Part shown: piece by piece, positions 34,236-43,812 of the stretch
Layout: the number at the start of each line of letters is the position of its first letter
How positions within the stretch are numbered: position 1 is the first letter of the stretch
Origin: Deltaproteobacteria bacterium
GTDB lineage: Bacteria > UBA10199 > DSSB01 > JACPFA01
Direction of reading: 5' to 3'
Assembly: GCA_016183235.1 (NCBI GenBank)
Contig: JACPFA010000043.1
Span: forward strand, 1 to 64,000
Length of the DNA stretch: 64,000 bases
Notes under the pieces: generated by a model
What the model was told of the DNA's origin: nothing
Seen by the model: only the letters and a program-made list of their open reading frames with translations
Database searches by the model: none
Translations under genes and position numbers: made by a program

Positions 34236-37200
34236 CTATTTTGCTTCTGTTGTTGCGGCAGACGGGGTGGGTGACACCACCTCTTCGGGCCGTAACTCAA
34301 TGGGTGGAATGGCCCATTTATTAAGATTAGGATCATATAAGGATACAGATTCCCCTGCCCTTACTAATCCCATTCTCCGTTGCACCACCTCTTGTTTGGG
34401 GGCATCAATCGCCTCGAAGCCCAGATGTTTGATATGGTCTAGGTGGCTCAGCACTTGATCACCAGTTAACCCTCGCACATAGGCTGTGCCAAAAGATAAG
34501 CGGGTGGTTTGAGGAGAGGTGCCTTCCAATTTAGGTAAGGGTGAAAATTCTGCGGCTAAACTACCATCAGGTTGTGAAACAAAATGGGCAAAACGGCGAC
34601 CTTCTGGCAATTTGAATTGTTCAGGATAAAGTTCGGCTTCGTAATGTGCATCAAAATGAGTGTAGAGTTCATAAAGAAAACGATCGTTGATCGAAGACCC
34701 TGGCCTATATTCTTGGGGATTCTTTATCAAAGGATCTCTTTGGTTCTCTAAATTAAATTCTGAAGTGATGATAATATATTCGTCACCCTCTTTAATCATC
34801 ACAAAACGTTGGGCGATTTCAGTACGCTTAAATTTATCAGGGCTATCACCTTCTTTGATGGCCAAGTATTGCGCCCCCATCAAACCATCTAAAAAAACCT
34901 CACTAATTCTAAAAGCACCCACATCGACTAAACTCTGATTGTGCCGTGAGTTAAGATAGGCCGACATGTCATTAACATCAAAAATATAAACGTTAAACCG
35001 CGGCGGTTGACCTTTCGCTGAGGCTTGCTTGGTTTCCCTGGCCACAAAGTCTTCTACCGCCATGGGAGCAAATTCATCATCGACGATCATCGACAAACGA
35101 GGATTTTCATAAATACGACGGGCCACTCGCGACATTCGGTGGGCATTTTTAAAGGCCAATTGAATTCCCTCAATAACTTGCTCTGGCGTATAACCATTTT
35201 CGTTGAGCCCTCGTGATTTTAAGGTTTTGGCCTCTGCTAACCATCCACGTAAACGAGGCAGGGCTGCGGCGTAGTTGTTGCCCATAATGCCGGTTAAATC
35301 ATGATTAGGGCGACCAAAGAGGCCCAAATAAGTTTGCAAACCAACCGAGGCTGAAGTGGGCAAGGCCCCCATCAAAGGATCATAAACCTCCAACACAGTA
35401 GGCATGTCGCCACCCATGACCATAAGGCTTCGGGCTAAAGGATGGGGATCGCCTACTACGGCTAAACCACGTATCAACACATCGACTTTATGCGACCTAC
35501 GATCAAAGTTATAAAGATCATTATGCACTTGCGTTGGGGTTAAATTTCTCCCGGGGGGAATTTGTTTGGCTAAATAGGGTGCTATATCAGCATCAGCAAT
35601 AGGATCGGTATGTAACCCTCGTATACCCGACTTTTCGATATGTTCGGCGCTAGCGGTTAGCCTTTGATGTAATACATGGGGAGCCGCATCACCTAATGCT
35701 GCAATACTGGCTTGAGACACGGTTTCTAAACGTGTCGGTGGAAGAAAATTGGGCCATTCACCTTGGCTTAAATCATGACCTTTGGAGCGAAGATGCCCTG
35801 ACAAGGCATGAGGATAGGCATCTACCACTTCTCTCATGATAGGCTCCGCCTCTGCCATTCCTACATCCATCATCACAAATAAGGTCACTCGACCATCAGG
35901 TGTTACCAACCCTAAGGCCCCTCGATTGAGCAAATCGATTTGCTCTTGCAAACGCCCATAATTTGGATTGGATGTGGCCATGCCGGTCAAACGAGTCTGC
36001 ATCACGGGTAGCAAGCGGGCACGTAATTGGGCCCTAAAATAATCGCGACTAAAGGCAAAAACCTCACTGCCTAATTGATGCGAAGGATCAACTTGATTAT
36101 ACTGCGTCATCGGAAAAAGAATTTTACCGATGGTAAATTCAGCGTTTGAATCAATGCGCAAAACTTGGGCCCGGCGGTTCAAGGCTTCATCAATAATCTC
36201 TTCACGATTACCACCGCGCAGGTATAAGCGCGCCATGTGGGGATATAATTCAAAAAGTTGATTAACGTAAGCATCGATGGTTTTAAAATCAACTTCCCCT
36301 CTCCTTAATTGTCTTGTGGTTAAATTATTTACCAAAGGATCTAAGCCAACAAACACGTCTATCAAACGTTGTCGCAAGGTAAAGGGGTTGGCATGAGCAG
36401 GGTTGATGGTCCCTAAATCTTGGGGAATAACGGGATCGGAATAGCGGGCAAAGTCGGGGCTTAAGGCAGTGGCCATTGAAGTTGGGCGCCATGAATTAGG
36501 GTTGTTATGGTAATTAGTGAGCCAACCACGTAGATCACCTGAGCTAGCAACATGGTTTAAGAATGGTTCAATCACTTCGGGTCCCGCTGCTAAAATGTCA
36601 CTTAAAGTTTGTCTTAATTCACGGGGCAATCGATCGCCACGCACATCTTTGATATGCTGATTAAAATTGTAAAGCCATGCTTCAAAAGCGAGGGGGTTAT
36701 TCTTTCGCATCCTACTTAAGGCCGTGAGCAAATTGGCCATGGGCATGCCTGCCTCCATGGGTATGCCTAGTTTCCAACAAAGAAATTTCAAGTGGGCATC
36801 GAGAAAACGAGCGACTTTTGCGGGATGTTCTCTTGCTTCTTCAGAGGGGGCTTTAAAGGGAGGGATGGGGATTTCTGCTAATTTTTGCCAAGGATCAACT
36901 GCGCCTCCTAAATCCCCCTTCAAGGCCTTGGAAAAAGACACAAACTTTTCCCAAGGTTTGGCCGTTGGTTTAAATTGCCCCGACGGATAAGCGCCCGCTA
37001 ACGCCAACTGCGGGCCTACGGGCTGAAAACCAGGAAAATTAGGGAAATTTTTCCATGGGCTTTTTGAATAACGTAAATTCCAATCGGCAACATATTGCTT
37101 AATGCTTAACCCACGTTGTAGACCTGGCACCATTCCCATGGCTTCGTGCGTGGCTTTACCTTGAACGGTAAATTTAACGGTTTCGGTGAGGGCGTAAGTG

Positions 37201-37967
37201 TAAGGATTGGCCCCTGGTGGTAGTGCACCAAAAACTTGATTAGCAGTTAATACTCCGGAATAGGTGCCGCCATATTGAGCAAGCGGTTTGGTGAAAGGCT
37301 GCCAAGCTACGCGCTTTGTGGCCTGGCCCGTTATTGCGTCGCTGGCATGAAGAGTTACCGCCCCTCGCCCCCATACACCTTGGACCCCTTTCAGAACAGA
37401 AAGATAGCCAACATTGCTCCAATACCCTTGCGATAATGGCCCATGGTCGGGGCCGGCCAAGGTTAGCACCGCTGCTTCGGCATGAACTTCGGGGATAGCA
37501 ATGAGCAATCGCTCGCCCCACGCCGGTAATTGGGGCAAAATACCGGCACGGTAAAGTCCTGGCAAACCGCGAGTGCCCCCAATCCGCGCCCCAGCACCAG
37601 CCAAACCCATGCCTGAAAATAATAGCAGGTTGGGCCAAGTGATTGTGTTGCCAAGATCTCTCGCAAAAATCCGCACATCAGCAGAACTAAAATCACCTTG
37701 GTGAGTTAAAGCATTGTAAACCTGAGTGGCCTCGTACCGTAAAATCCCTGGTAATTCTGGCAAAACCGTAGGGTCGATGAGGATGGGAAGAACCTCCAGG
37801 GCATCTTGATCGCGGCCAGCATCCACGAACCGATACACAAGTTCCATGATCTTTCGCCCGGCCATCTCAGGGTCACTGTTGCGGGCGGTTTCGATTAATT
37901 TACCGAAACCATTGAAGTTTTGACAGGGCGGTGAATGAACGCCAATACCCCTTAAGCAATCGTTCAT
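34236..37967 (-). CDS. Giant multidomain protein with GGDEF-like domain (head/tail family P2)
   Basis: 1243 aa, not a known family as a whole. The N-terminus has Cys4-x10-Cys15, then a Gly/Ala-rich hydrophobic head (about 110-210) like the 1712-residue protein. Both also share a short motif (NFPNFPGFQPVGPQLALAG here, NFFPNLSWDQQVGLMGPRLAFA-like there). The middle (about 380-980) is helical and unassigned. Residues about 989-1190 look like a GGDEF domain: VYIFDVNDMSAYLNSRHN resembles the N-terminal DxDxFK region, KEGDEYIII (about 1059-1067) matches the GGDEF loop as EGDEY, and RLSFGTAY matches the SIGxA strand. The first Gly of the loop is lost and there is a long insertion, so cyclase activity is doubtful. 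No signal peptide. Inference throughout. Confidence 0.65.
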   Translation of the reverse strand: MNDCLRGIGVHSPPCQNFNGFGKLIETARNSDPEMAGRKIMELVYRFVDAGRDQDALEVLPILIDPTVLPELPGILRYEATQVYNALTHQGDFSSADVRIFARDLGNTITWPNLLLFSGMGLAGAGARIGGTRGLPGLYRAGILPQLPAWGERLLIAIPEVHAEAAVLTLAGPDHGPLSQGYWSNVGYLSVLKGVQGVWGRGAVTLHASDAITGQATKRVAWQPFTKPLAQYGGTYSGVLTANQVFGALPPGANPYTYALTETVKFTVQGKATHEAMGMVPGLQRGLSIKQYVADWNLRYSKSPWKNFPNFPGFQPVGPQLALAGAYPSGQFKPTAKPWEKFVSFSKALKGDLGGAVDPWQKLAEIPIPPFKAPSEEAREHPAKVARFLDAHLKFLCWKLGIPMEAGMPMANLLTALSRMRKNNPLAFEAWLYNFNQHIKDVRGDRLPRELRQTLSDILAAGPEVIEPFLNHVASSGDLRGWLTNYHNNPNSWRPTSMATALSPDFARYSDPVIPQDLGTINPAHANPFTLRQRLIDVFVGLDPLVNNLTTRQLRRGEVDFKTIDAYVNQLFELYPHMARLYLRGGNREEIIDEALNRRAQVLRIDSNAEFTIGKILFPMTQYNQVDPSHQLGSEVFAFSRDYFRAQLRARLLPVMQTRLTGMATSNPNYGRLQEQIDLLNRGALGLVTPDGRVTLFVMMDVGMAEAEPIMREVVDAYPHALSGHLRSKGHDLSQGEWPNFLPPTRLETVSQASIAALGDAAPHVLHQRLTASAEHIEKSGIRGLHTDPIADADIAPYLAKQIPPGRNLTPTQVHNDLYNFDRRSHKVDVLIRGLAVVGDPHPLARSLMVMGGDMPTVLEVYDPLMGALPTSASVGLQTYLGLFGRPNHDLTGIMGNNYAAALPRLRGWLAEAKTLKSRGLNENGYTPEQVIEGIQLAFKNAHRMSRVARRIYENPRLSMIVDDEFAPMAVEDFVARETKQASAKGQPPRFNVYIFDVNDMSAYLNSRHNQSLVDVGAFRISEVFLDGLMGAQYLAIKEGDSPDKFKRTEIAQRFVMIKEGDEYIIITSEFNLENQRDPLIKNPQEYRPGSSINDRFLYELYTHFDAHYEAELYPEQFKLPEGRRFAHFVSQPDGSLAAEFSPLPKLEGTSPQTTRLSFGTAYVRGLTGDQVLSHLDHIKHLGFEAIDAPKQEVVQRRMGLVRAGESVSLYDPNLNKWAIPPIELRPEEVVSPTPSAATTEAK

Positions 37968-38016
37968 AACAGCCTTTTATCGGTCTGTACGCAAATAAGT
38001 TGTTGAAAAGATGGGG

Positions 38017-39255
38017 CTATTCCAGGAGAAAATGCCGTTCAATTAATAAATCCCCTAAAGACACGGCCTTGAATCCTTCAAGAGTTATCCGCTGTTCTTT
38101 TTTTTCATCATAATGTTTGGGTGACGGTGTCAAAAGTGCTTTTGCCAAATATTCGGTTGGAATAATATTCTTATAGTTAGGTTTGACATATGTTTCGTAA
38201 TATTCTTTAACTTTTGAATGACAGATGTCCTTTAATTTTAATTCGAAATCCGTCCCTAGTTTAGCACCTTCATCCTTCATCCATTCCTCTGAAAAAGAAA
38301 ACCTATACGCTAAGGTTCGACCCCCTGTATTTTGAAAACTAATCCGTATAAAGGAATTGTCCGAATCAAAATCTTTTCCTGAGCGTATTTTAAATTTTAC
38401 CGTATCATTATCATCAAAAGATGATATCTGATATTGCCGATACAGATCTTTAAATCGTTCTTTAAATGATTCAACCCATTTTTTAGAAAATTCTATATTT
38501 TCAAATAAAGCTTCTAAATCAACAAGTAGATCATGGTTTTTAATTTTATCTACTTTTTGGACAAGCTGTTCAAAAGCATCTTTGATCGTATAAGGGTGCT
38601 TTGCGTGCCTTAATCGAAGAATGTTGGGAATCACCCCTTTCTGCATATACCACATCAGATCATAATAATCGCGGCCCTTGACCTTAACCCCTCTTTTTTC
38701 CCAAATGCGTTCCAAGCAAGCAAGCATTTTACCAGACATGAGGGTTGGTAAGTCATAATGTCGAATAACAAAACTAAAGCGATCTTGAGCAACTGTTTTC
38801 CATTCTGTAGGATAGGTCTCTTTAATTTGATTCACTTCTACCTTAATGATTAAAGTTTCCTGTTCATGAGCAGACAAACCAAGCTGATAAAGCACGGGAA
38901 ATCTTAATTCAATACGGCCAATTCCACTTCCTGGAGTATGTGCACTGATCGAAGGATATTGAACATTTTTGACAAAATATTCCTTGATCTGATTTGCAAA
39001 TTGTTTTTTGTCAAACAAAGTGGTGGTTTCAAAATCAACGTCTTCCGACATTCGGTTAATACCAAAACAAATTCTTAAACAGGTCCCTCCATAAAAAACT
39101 AAATGATTATACTTCATACTGTTGTAAATGAAATCCAACACATATAATTGTAATTTCTCTTTGAGCTTAATTTTGAGAACATCAGAACGAAGGTTTAAAC
39201 GTTTACCTTCTTGGATGACGTACTCAAGGTCATTGATCAGCGTTCCCATTATCAA
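38017..39255 (-). CDS. AbiEii/AbiGii-type nucleotidyltransferase toxin
   Basis: 412 aa. The nucleotidyltransferase motif FYGGTCLRICFGINR followed by SEDVDFE matches the GG(T)xLR...R.SEDxDF signature of AbiEii toxins. Type IV systems of this kind (AbiE) cause bacteriostasis and abortive phage infection; related toxins add nucleotides to tRNA. The C-terminal half (about 250-412) carries no recognised motif. The start (ATG at 39255 or two codons later) overlaps the antitoxin stop by 4 bp. Base composition is more AT-rich than the flanking genes, consistent with horizontal acquisition. Confidence 0.85.
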   Translation of the reverse strand: MIMGTLINDLEYVIQEGKRLNLRSDVLKIKLKEKLQLYVLDFIYNSMKYNHLVFYGGTCLRICFGINRMSEDVDFETTTLFDKKQFANQIKEYFVKNVQYPSISAHTPGSGIGRIELRFPVLYQLGLSAHEQETLIIKVEVNQIKETYPTEWKTVAQDRFSFVIRHYDLPTLMSGKMLACLERIWEKRGVKVKGRDYYDLMWYMQKGVIPNILRLRHAKHPYTIKDAFEQLVQKVDKIKNHDLLVDLEALFENIEFSKKWVESFKERFKDLYRQYQISSFDDNDTVKFKIRSGKDFDSDNSFIRISFQNTGGRTLAYRFSFSEEWMKDEGAKLGTDFELKLKDICHSKVKEYYETYVKPNYKNIIPTEYLAKALLTPSPKHYDEKKEQRITLEGFKAVSLGDLLIERHFLLE

Positions 39256-39884
39256 TAAATCCTCTTTAATGATGGAATCATGCGAATCATTTTTTTAATG
39301 CCACTTCTTAAGATCATTTGACATAACTCATCAAAAGATGGCCGATCTAGTTGTGACCAATTGATCCGCAATCCCTCAAGGCTCGAAACATCTTGCGGAT
39401 CCAAACCGGCTAGTCGCAGATAAAGAAAATCAAAAAGCGCTTTAGCTAAAATTGCTTCATAAATGATATGATGGCCGTAAGGCCGTTGCTTAAAGCCAAA
39501 ATAAAATTTTTGATTAAAATGGTGATAAACAAAAGAACCCAAGTTGTTTCGATAGTGACGCGTTGTCTTTAGTGTAACTGAAGTGATTGTAAAGGTAGCC
39601 TCGGTTAATAAATTATTTTTTTGGAGCACATATTCTAAACTCAAATAGGATGGCATAACCAATTTGTTCGCCACCAGTTCTAGATATGATGCATCGTGAA
39701 GAAACCGATCAACAAAGGTCTTGGTTACATAGAGGCCATTTTTCAAACGAACGAGATAACCTGTATTCACCCATCTTTGTAGATTCTGATAGAGGGCTCG
39801 TGTTTGAATACTTTGAAGGGTAGCAATGCTGCTTTTTGAAAAAAAAGGTAGTGATTCTAATTGGTTGATGATGTTTCGTTTCAT
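39252..39884 (-). CDS. AbiEi-like antitoxin / transcriptional regulator
   Basis: 210 aa. The N-terminal winged-helix region (FFSKSSIATLQSI..., NLQRWVNTGYLVRLKNGLYV) is the usual AbiEi antitoxin DNA-binding part, which represses the operon. The central part (SYLSLEYVLQKNNLLTEATF) is typical of AbiEi/AbiGi proteins. It is the first gene of the pair and overlaps the toxin by 4 bp. In type IV systems antitoxin and toxin do not need to bind each other. Confidence 0.85.
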   Translation of the reverse strand: MKRNIINQLESLPFFSKSSIATLQSIQTRALYQNLQRWVNTGYLVRLKNGLYVTKTFVDRFLHDASYLELVANKLVMPSYLSLEYVLQKNNLLTEATFTITSVTLKTTRHYRNNLGSFVYHHFNQKFYFGFKQRPYGHHIIYEAILAKALFDFLYLRLAGLDPQDVSSLEGLRINWSQLDRPSFDELCQMILRSGIKKMIRMIPSLKRIY

Positions 39885-39953
39885 TTTGGATTTACTATTA
39901 TTTTAGTAGTAATTCCAAAATATCATACAAAACGAGCCAAGGCTACTTTTTTA

Positions 39954-40850
39954 TCACCACCTAGCTAATAAATACCGGCTAGGTAAAGTTTTTCCTAAAG
40001 CCTGTGCTATCAAAAGCGAGGCTTGGCTCAATTTTTCTAAATCAATCCCTGTGGTCATGCCCATGCGATGCAGTGCGTAAAGCAAATCTTCGGTGGCTAA
40101 ATTACCTGCGGCTCCACGGGCATAAGGGCAGCCCCCTAGCCCGCCGGATGAGGCATCAAACTTATAAAATCCCATTTCTAAGGCGGCCCAAACGTTGGCC
40201 AGCGCGGTTCCGCGGGTGTCGTGAAAATGTAATGCCAAATGATCGACCGTGGTAACTTTAAGCACTTGTTCTAATAATTTTTGTATTTCTAGTGGTGCGG
40301 CAGCACCAATGGTTTCGCCCAAAGCAATCTCTTCAATCCCTAAATCTAGCAAAGTTTGAAGCAGGGGCAACACTTTTTTGGGCTGAATATTGCCTTCATA
40401 AGGGCAAACCCAGGCAGTGGAAATATAACCACGAACTTTGCGCACCTTGCCCTTGGCTTGGCAAACCACCTGCCCAATAACTTCAAGTGATTCTTTAACT
40501 CCCATATTGATATTTTTTTTATTAAACGTTTCACTGGCTGCCATGAAAACCGCAATGTCTTGCACCCCTGCGGCTAGCGCGCGTTCTAGGCCCTTGAGAT
40601 TGGGAACCAGTGCAAATAGCCAAGCGTCTTTGGGTTTAGTGATCTTTGTAAAAACTTCTGCACCATCGGCCAACTGAGGGATGGCACGTGGGCTGACAAA
40701 ACTGCTAACCTCCATTTTACGCACCCCTGCGGCTAGCAAGGCCTCAATGTATTGAATCTTCAACTCCGTAGGAATGAGGCTAGCTTCATTCTGCAACCCA
40801 TCTCGCGGCCCCACTTCGGTCAATTCAATTTTTTTAGGTAAAGACACCAT
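39954..40850 (-). CDS. Hydroxymethylglutaryl-CoA lyase
   Basis: 298 aa. It cleaves HMG-CoA to acetyl-CoA and acetoacetate, the last step of leucine degradation. A TIM-barrel opening EVGPRDGLQNE holds the catalytic Arg and metal-binding Asp. HFHDTRGTALANVW carries the metal-binding histidines. The C-terminal GGLGGCPYARGAAGNLATED includes the signature Cys loop. It is the last gene of the minus-strand catabolic cluster and is separated from the biotin carrier gene by a 105-bp gap with a palindrome. Confidence 0.95.
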   Translation of the reverse strand: MVSLPKKIELTEVGPRDGLQNEASLIPTELKIQYIEALLAAGVRKMEVSSFVSPRAIPQLADGAEVFTKITKPKDAWLFALVPNLKGLERALAAGVQDIAVFMAASETFNKKNINMGVKESLEVIGQVVCQAKGKVRKVRGYISTAWVCPYEGNIQPKKVLPLLQTLLDLGIEEIALGETIGAAAPLEIQKLLEQVLKVTTVDHLALHFHDTRGTALANVWAALEMGFYKFDASSGGLGGCPYARGAAGNLATEDLLYALHRMGMTTGIDLEKLSQASLLIAQALGKTLPSRYLLARW

Positions 40851-40865
40851 AAAATGTTTCCTATC

Positions 40866-40970
40866 TGGTAATCCTTGTCTGGTAATCCTTGAGTGATAGG
40901 GATACCTGTTTTTTGAGACATGGTTGCATAAGGCTCAAAAAAAAGTATCCTTAAGTCACTCAAGGATTAC
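40866..40970. repeat. Gene-end palindrome between biotin carrier and HMG-CoA lyase
   Basis: GTAATCCTTGAGTGATAGGG...TTTTTTGAG (40882-40918) is inverted with CTCAAAAAAAAGTATCC...CAAGGATTAC (40934-40970). The right arm includes the last codons and stop of the biotin carrier gene. A second direct copy of CTGGTAATCCTTG begins at 40865. It may also terminate transcription. Confidence 0.8.
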
Positions 40971-41291
40971 TAGCATTTCCCCCATGGCAACTTGGTCTCC
41001 AACTTGAAAAGGCAATTTTTCTACTACCCCGGCTTGGGGCGCGGTGATTTTATATTCCATCTTCATGGCTTCCATCACCAACAACACGGCCCCTGCTTTG
41101 ACCCTATCACCTGCTTTGACAAATATCTTTTGCACCTTGCCGGGTAACGGGGCTTCTAATCCAGCGCTGGGGGCATGGCCATGAGCGAGGCGCACTTGTG
41201 CCCTGGGTTTAGGAACGCGCCAGTGGCGCCCCTGCCACCACACATCAAAAAATTGATCTCCTTCCCAGAGATAATAAGCGCTTTGAGTCAT
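40956..41291 (-). CDS. Biotin carboxyl carrier domain protein of methylcrotonyl-CoA carboxylase
   Basis: 111 aa. The biotinyl domain has the EAMKMEYKI site where Lys is biotinylated, with APLPGKVQKIFVKAGDRV before it. The N-terminal part (YYLWEGDQFFDVWWQGRHWRV) looks like a shortened beta-barrel linker normally found between carboxylase and carrier in one polypeptide. It begins inside the stop of the biotin carboxylase gene (4-bp ATGA overlap), so the two products are made together and form a split alpha subunit. The carrier shuttles carboxybiotin to the beta subunit encoded at 43813. Confidence 0.92.
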   Translation of the reverse strand: MTQSAYYLWEGDQFFDVWWQGRHWRVPKPRAQVRLAHGHAPSAGLEAPLPGKVQKIFVKAGDRVKAGAVLLVMEAMKMEYKITAPQAGVVEKLPFQVGDQVAMGEMLVILE

Positions 41292-42766
41292 ACGTTCCTA
41301 AAATCTTTTAAAGCTGACAACCACGAATCGGTAACACCCATGACGTTACTCAGCAAGGCAGTCGATTTTGTAGATCGTTTTTGAATCAATTGCATCACTG
41401 CTTCAGGCACAACCACGGCCGACCCAGCACGATCTTGTAAAAATTCGTGAATGCTTTGGTTGTGATAATGGCCTTTTCGCACCGGCTGATATTGAAGCAA
41501 ATCCATTAAAAAATTGAGGTTTTGTTTTACGCCTAAGATCACATAGTTTGATAAGGCATAATTAAGTTTACCCAATGCCTCTTTGCGATTAATCCCATAA
41601 GCAACCACTTTCGAAAGCATGGGGTCAAAATAAGGTGGCAATTCAAACCCTACTTCCAAAAAACTATCGATACGAAGACCTGGCACCTTAGGCTCTTGCA
41701 ATACACCAATTTTCCCAATGGATGGCATGAAATCTTGATCGGGATCTTCGGCATAAACCCGAGCCTCAATGGCATGGCCTCTGAATTGAATATCTGCTTG
41801 CTTGAAAGGCAGGTGATGCCCACCGGCGATGAGAATTTGAGCTTTGACTAAATCAATACCTGTCACCGCCTCGGTAACCGGGTGTTCGACTTGCAAACGC
41901 GTGTTCATTTCTAAAAAATAAAAATTGTCTTGATCATCAACCATAAATTCTAGGGTGCCAGCGTTGGTATAATTCACGGCCTTGGCCAAGGTTATGCTAG
42001 CGGCAAAAAGTTTTTGACGTAAAGCATCGCTGATTGAAGGCGAGGGGCATTCTTCAATCACTTTTTGATGCCGGCGCTGCAACGAGCATTCGCGCTCACC
42101 CAAATGAACAATATGGCCATGTTCGTCGGCTAAAATTTGCACCTCAATATGCCGTGGGGTTGATAATAATTTTTCTATATAAAGACTGGCATCGCCGAAA
42201 GCAGCACCTGCTTCGCGACTGGCTGAAGCCAATTCTTCGGCTAAGCTTTTTTCATCGTGCACCCTACGCATCCCACGGCCACCACCCCCTGAAACCGCCT
42301 TAATTAACAGAGGCAGCCCTACTTTTTTGACCCACTGCTGAAACTTAGCACCGGTTGGTTTTTCTTCCCAACCTGGCACCACGGGCACTCCACATTTTTC
42401 GGCCAATTGGCGGGCTTGCAATTTATTGCCCATGCTGGCGATGACCTGAAAAGTTGGCCCAATAAATTTGCAACCGGCTTTTTCAACCGCCTTGGCAAAA
42501 TCAGCATTCTCGGACAAAAATCCATAACCAGGGTGCACGGCATCGCTACCAGACTTTTTAATGAGGGCCATGAGTTTAGGAATGTTCAAATAGGTTTGGG
42601 CTGCATCGGCGCCCTCAAGGGCATAAGCTTCATCAGCCATTTTAACCGGCAAGGAGTTTTGATCGCCATCGGCATAAACCATAACGGTTTTAAGGCCCAA
42701 CTCTTTAGCCGCGTGAATAATGCGAAGGGCAATCTCTCCCCGATTGGCGATTAAGATTTTTTTCAT
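41288..42766 (-). CDS. Biotin carboxylase subunit of methylcrotonyl-CoA carboxylase
   Basis: 492 aa. ATP-dependent carboxylation of biotin. It begins KKILIANRGEIALRIIHAAK. An ATP-grasp domain includes KAVSGGGGRGMRRVHDE, HIEVQILADEHGHIVHLGER and LEFMVDDQDNFYFLEMNTRLQVEHPVTE-type sequence, all canonical. The usual alpha subunit (about 660 aa) continues into a biotin domain; here the frame closes at 492 and the carrier is a separate overlapping gene. It overlaps the hydratase upstream by 4 bp. Context (carboxyltransferase, hydratase, HMG-CoA lyase) points to 3-methylcrotonyl-CoA rather than acetyl- or propionyl-CoA as substrate. Confidence 0.92.
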   Translation of the reverse strand: MKKILIANRGEIALRIIHAAKELGLKTVMVYADGDQNSLPVKMADEAYALEGADAAQTYLNIPKLMALIKKSGSDAVHPGYGFLSENADFAKAVEKAGCKFIGPTFQVIASMGNKLQARQLAEKCGVPVVPGWEEKPTGAKFQQWVKKVGLPLLIKAVSGGGGRGMRRVHDEKSLAEELASASREAGAAFGDASLYIEKLLSTPRHIEVQILADEHGHIVHLGERECSLQRRHQKVIEECPSPSISDALRQKLFAASITLAKAVNYTNAGTLEFMVDDQDNFYFLEMNTRLQVEHPVTEAVTGIDLVKAQILIAGGHHLPFKQADIQFRGHAIEARVYAEDPDQDFMPSIGKIGVLQEPKVPGLRIDSFLEVGFELPPYFDPMLSKVVAYGINRKEALGKLNYALSNYVILGVKQNLNFLMDLLQYQPVRKGHYHNQSIHEFLQDRAGSAVVVPEAVMQLIQKRSTKSTALLSNVMGVTDSWLSALKDFRNV

Positions 42767-43545
42767 TCCTTAGCCCAGTTGGGTTTGCGTTTTTCTAAAA
42801 AGGCCTTCATGCCTTCTTGCCCCTCTTCACTCACCCGAGCCTGGGCAATTGCGCGGATGGTAGGCCCCATGGCTTCAGTAAGCGATGCAGAACTGATTTC
42901 ATGCAATAAATGTTTACAGCGTGCGATGGCTTGAGGAGAGGCTTTTTTGAGATCTTCAATCTTTTGGTCAATTGCGGTGTCGAGTTGGTCAGCAGTAACC
43001 ACCTGATCGACAAACCCAATTTTCAAAGCATGTTGCACCTCAAATTTCTCACCAGTAAAAAATAAACTTTTGGTATTTTTAAGCCCGAGTTTCCGCAGCA
43101 CAAAGGGTGAAATCACCGCAGGGATTAACCCCAGACTCACTTCACTAAACGCAAAAACAATCCCTTCGCTTGCCAAACAATAATCACTGGCTGCCATCAA
43201 ACCTAAGCCCCCTCCCATAGCCGCGCCATGCACCTTTGCAATCACCGGCTTCGGGCATTGGTAAATGGCCAACAACATTTCAAACAACAATCTTCCACTT
43301 GCCTCATGTTGCTGCATCGAAAAACCCTGCACCTGTTGCATGTATTGCAGATCAGCCCCCGCACAAAAAGATTTGCCCGCCCCCTGCAAAACCACCACTC
43401 GAATTTCACGATCACTGCCTAACTTTAAAAAAGTATCCCGCAATTCTTTAACCATACCCTCATTGAGGGCATTATGAACGTCAGGACGATTAAGCGTAAC
43501 TTGCGCAACAGAATTTTGCTGATTTACTAAAATATATTGGACCAT
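42763..43545 (-). CDS. Enoyl-CoA hydratase family protein, probable methylglutaconyl-CoA hydratase
   Basis: A 260-aa crotonase-fold enzyme. The oxyanion-hole segments are GKSFCAGADLQYMQ and AKVHGAAMGGGLGLMAASDY; the catalytic-type Glu region is FAFSEVSLGLIPAVISPFV. Position between the two carboxylase subunit genes and upstream of HMG-CoA lyase makes 3-methylglutaconyl-CoA to HMG-CoA the likely reaction (leucine pathway). The stop overlaps the biotin carboxylase start by 4 bp. Specificity cannot be read from sequence alone. Confidence 0.88.
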   Translation of the reverse strand: MVQYILVNQQNSVAQVTLNRPDVHNALNEGMVKELRDTFLKLGSDREIRVVVLQGAGKSFCAGADLQYMQQVQGFSMQQHEASGRLLFEMLLAIYQCPKPVIAKVHGAAMGGGLGLMAASDYCLASEGIVFAFSEVSLGLIPAVISPFVLRKLGLKNTKSLFFTGEKFEVQHALKIGFVDQVVTADQLDTAIDQKIEDLKKASPQAIARCKHLLHEISSASLTEAMGPTIRAIAQARVSEEGQEGMKAFLEKRKPNWAKE

Positions 43546-43575
43546 ATGTTTGATTGCCTTAAATTTGGAGATAAG

Positions 43576-43798
43576 CCTTCCTGAAATCGGCTGATGCTTG
43601 GAGGGGTCATTGCGGGCCTTTCATGATCTCTCTGTCATTGCGAACCCAGCGGGGTGAAGCAATCTCTTCTGCCCAACCGGTGAGATTGCGGAGTTTATCC
43701 TGAGGCTTGCCGAAGGAGCCGACTGGCCTCGCAATGACAGAAGGTACCTACTGGCCCCCCGCAATGACCCCGGAAAGCATCTGCCGATTTCAGAAAGG
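43576..43798. repeat. Family B palindrome with REP-1 repeats in its loop
   Basis: CCTTCCTGAAATCGGCTGAT...GGGGTCATTGCGGG (43576-43616) is inverted with CCCGCAATGACCCC...GCCGATTTCAGAAAGG (about 43756-43798) with a few mismatches. The loop holds REP-1 units (43630-43740). The arm resembles the element at 21316. It fills the 267-bp gap between two genes of the leucine cluster. Confidence 0.8.
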
Positions 43799-43812
43799 CG
43801 TGGAACATATTT

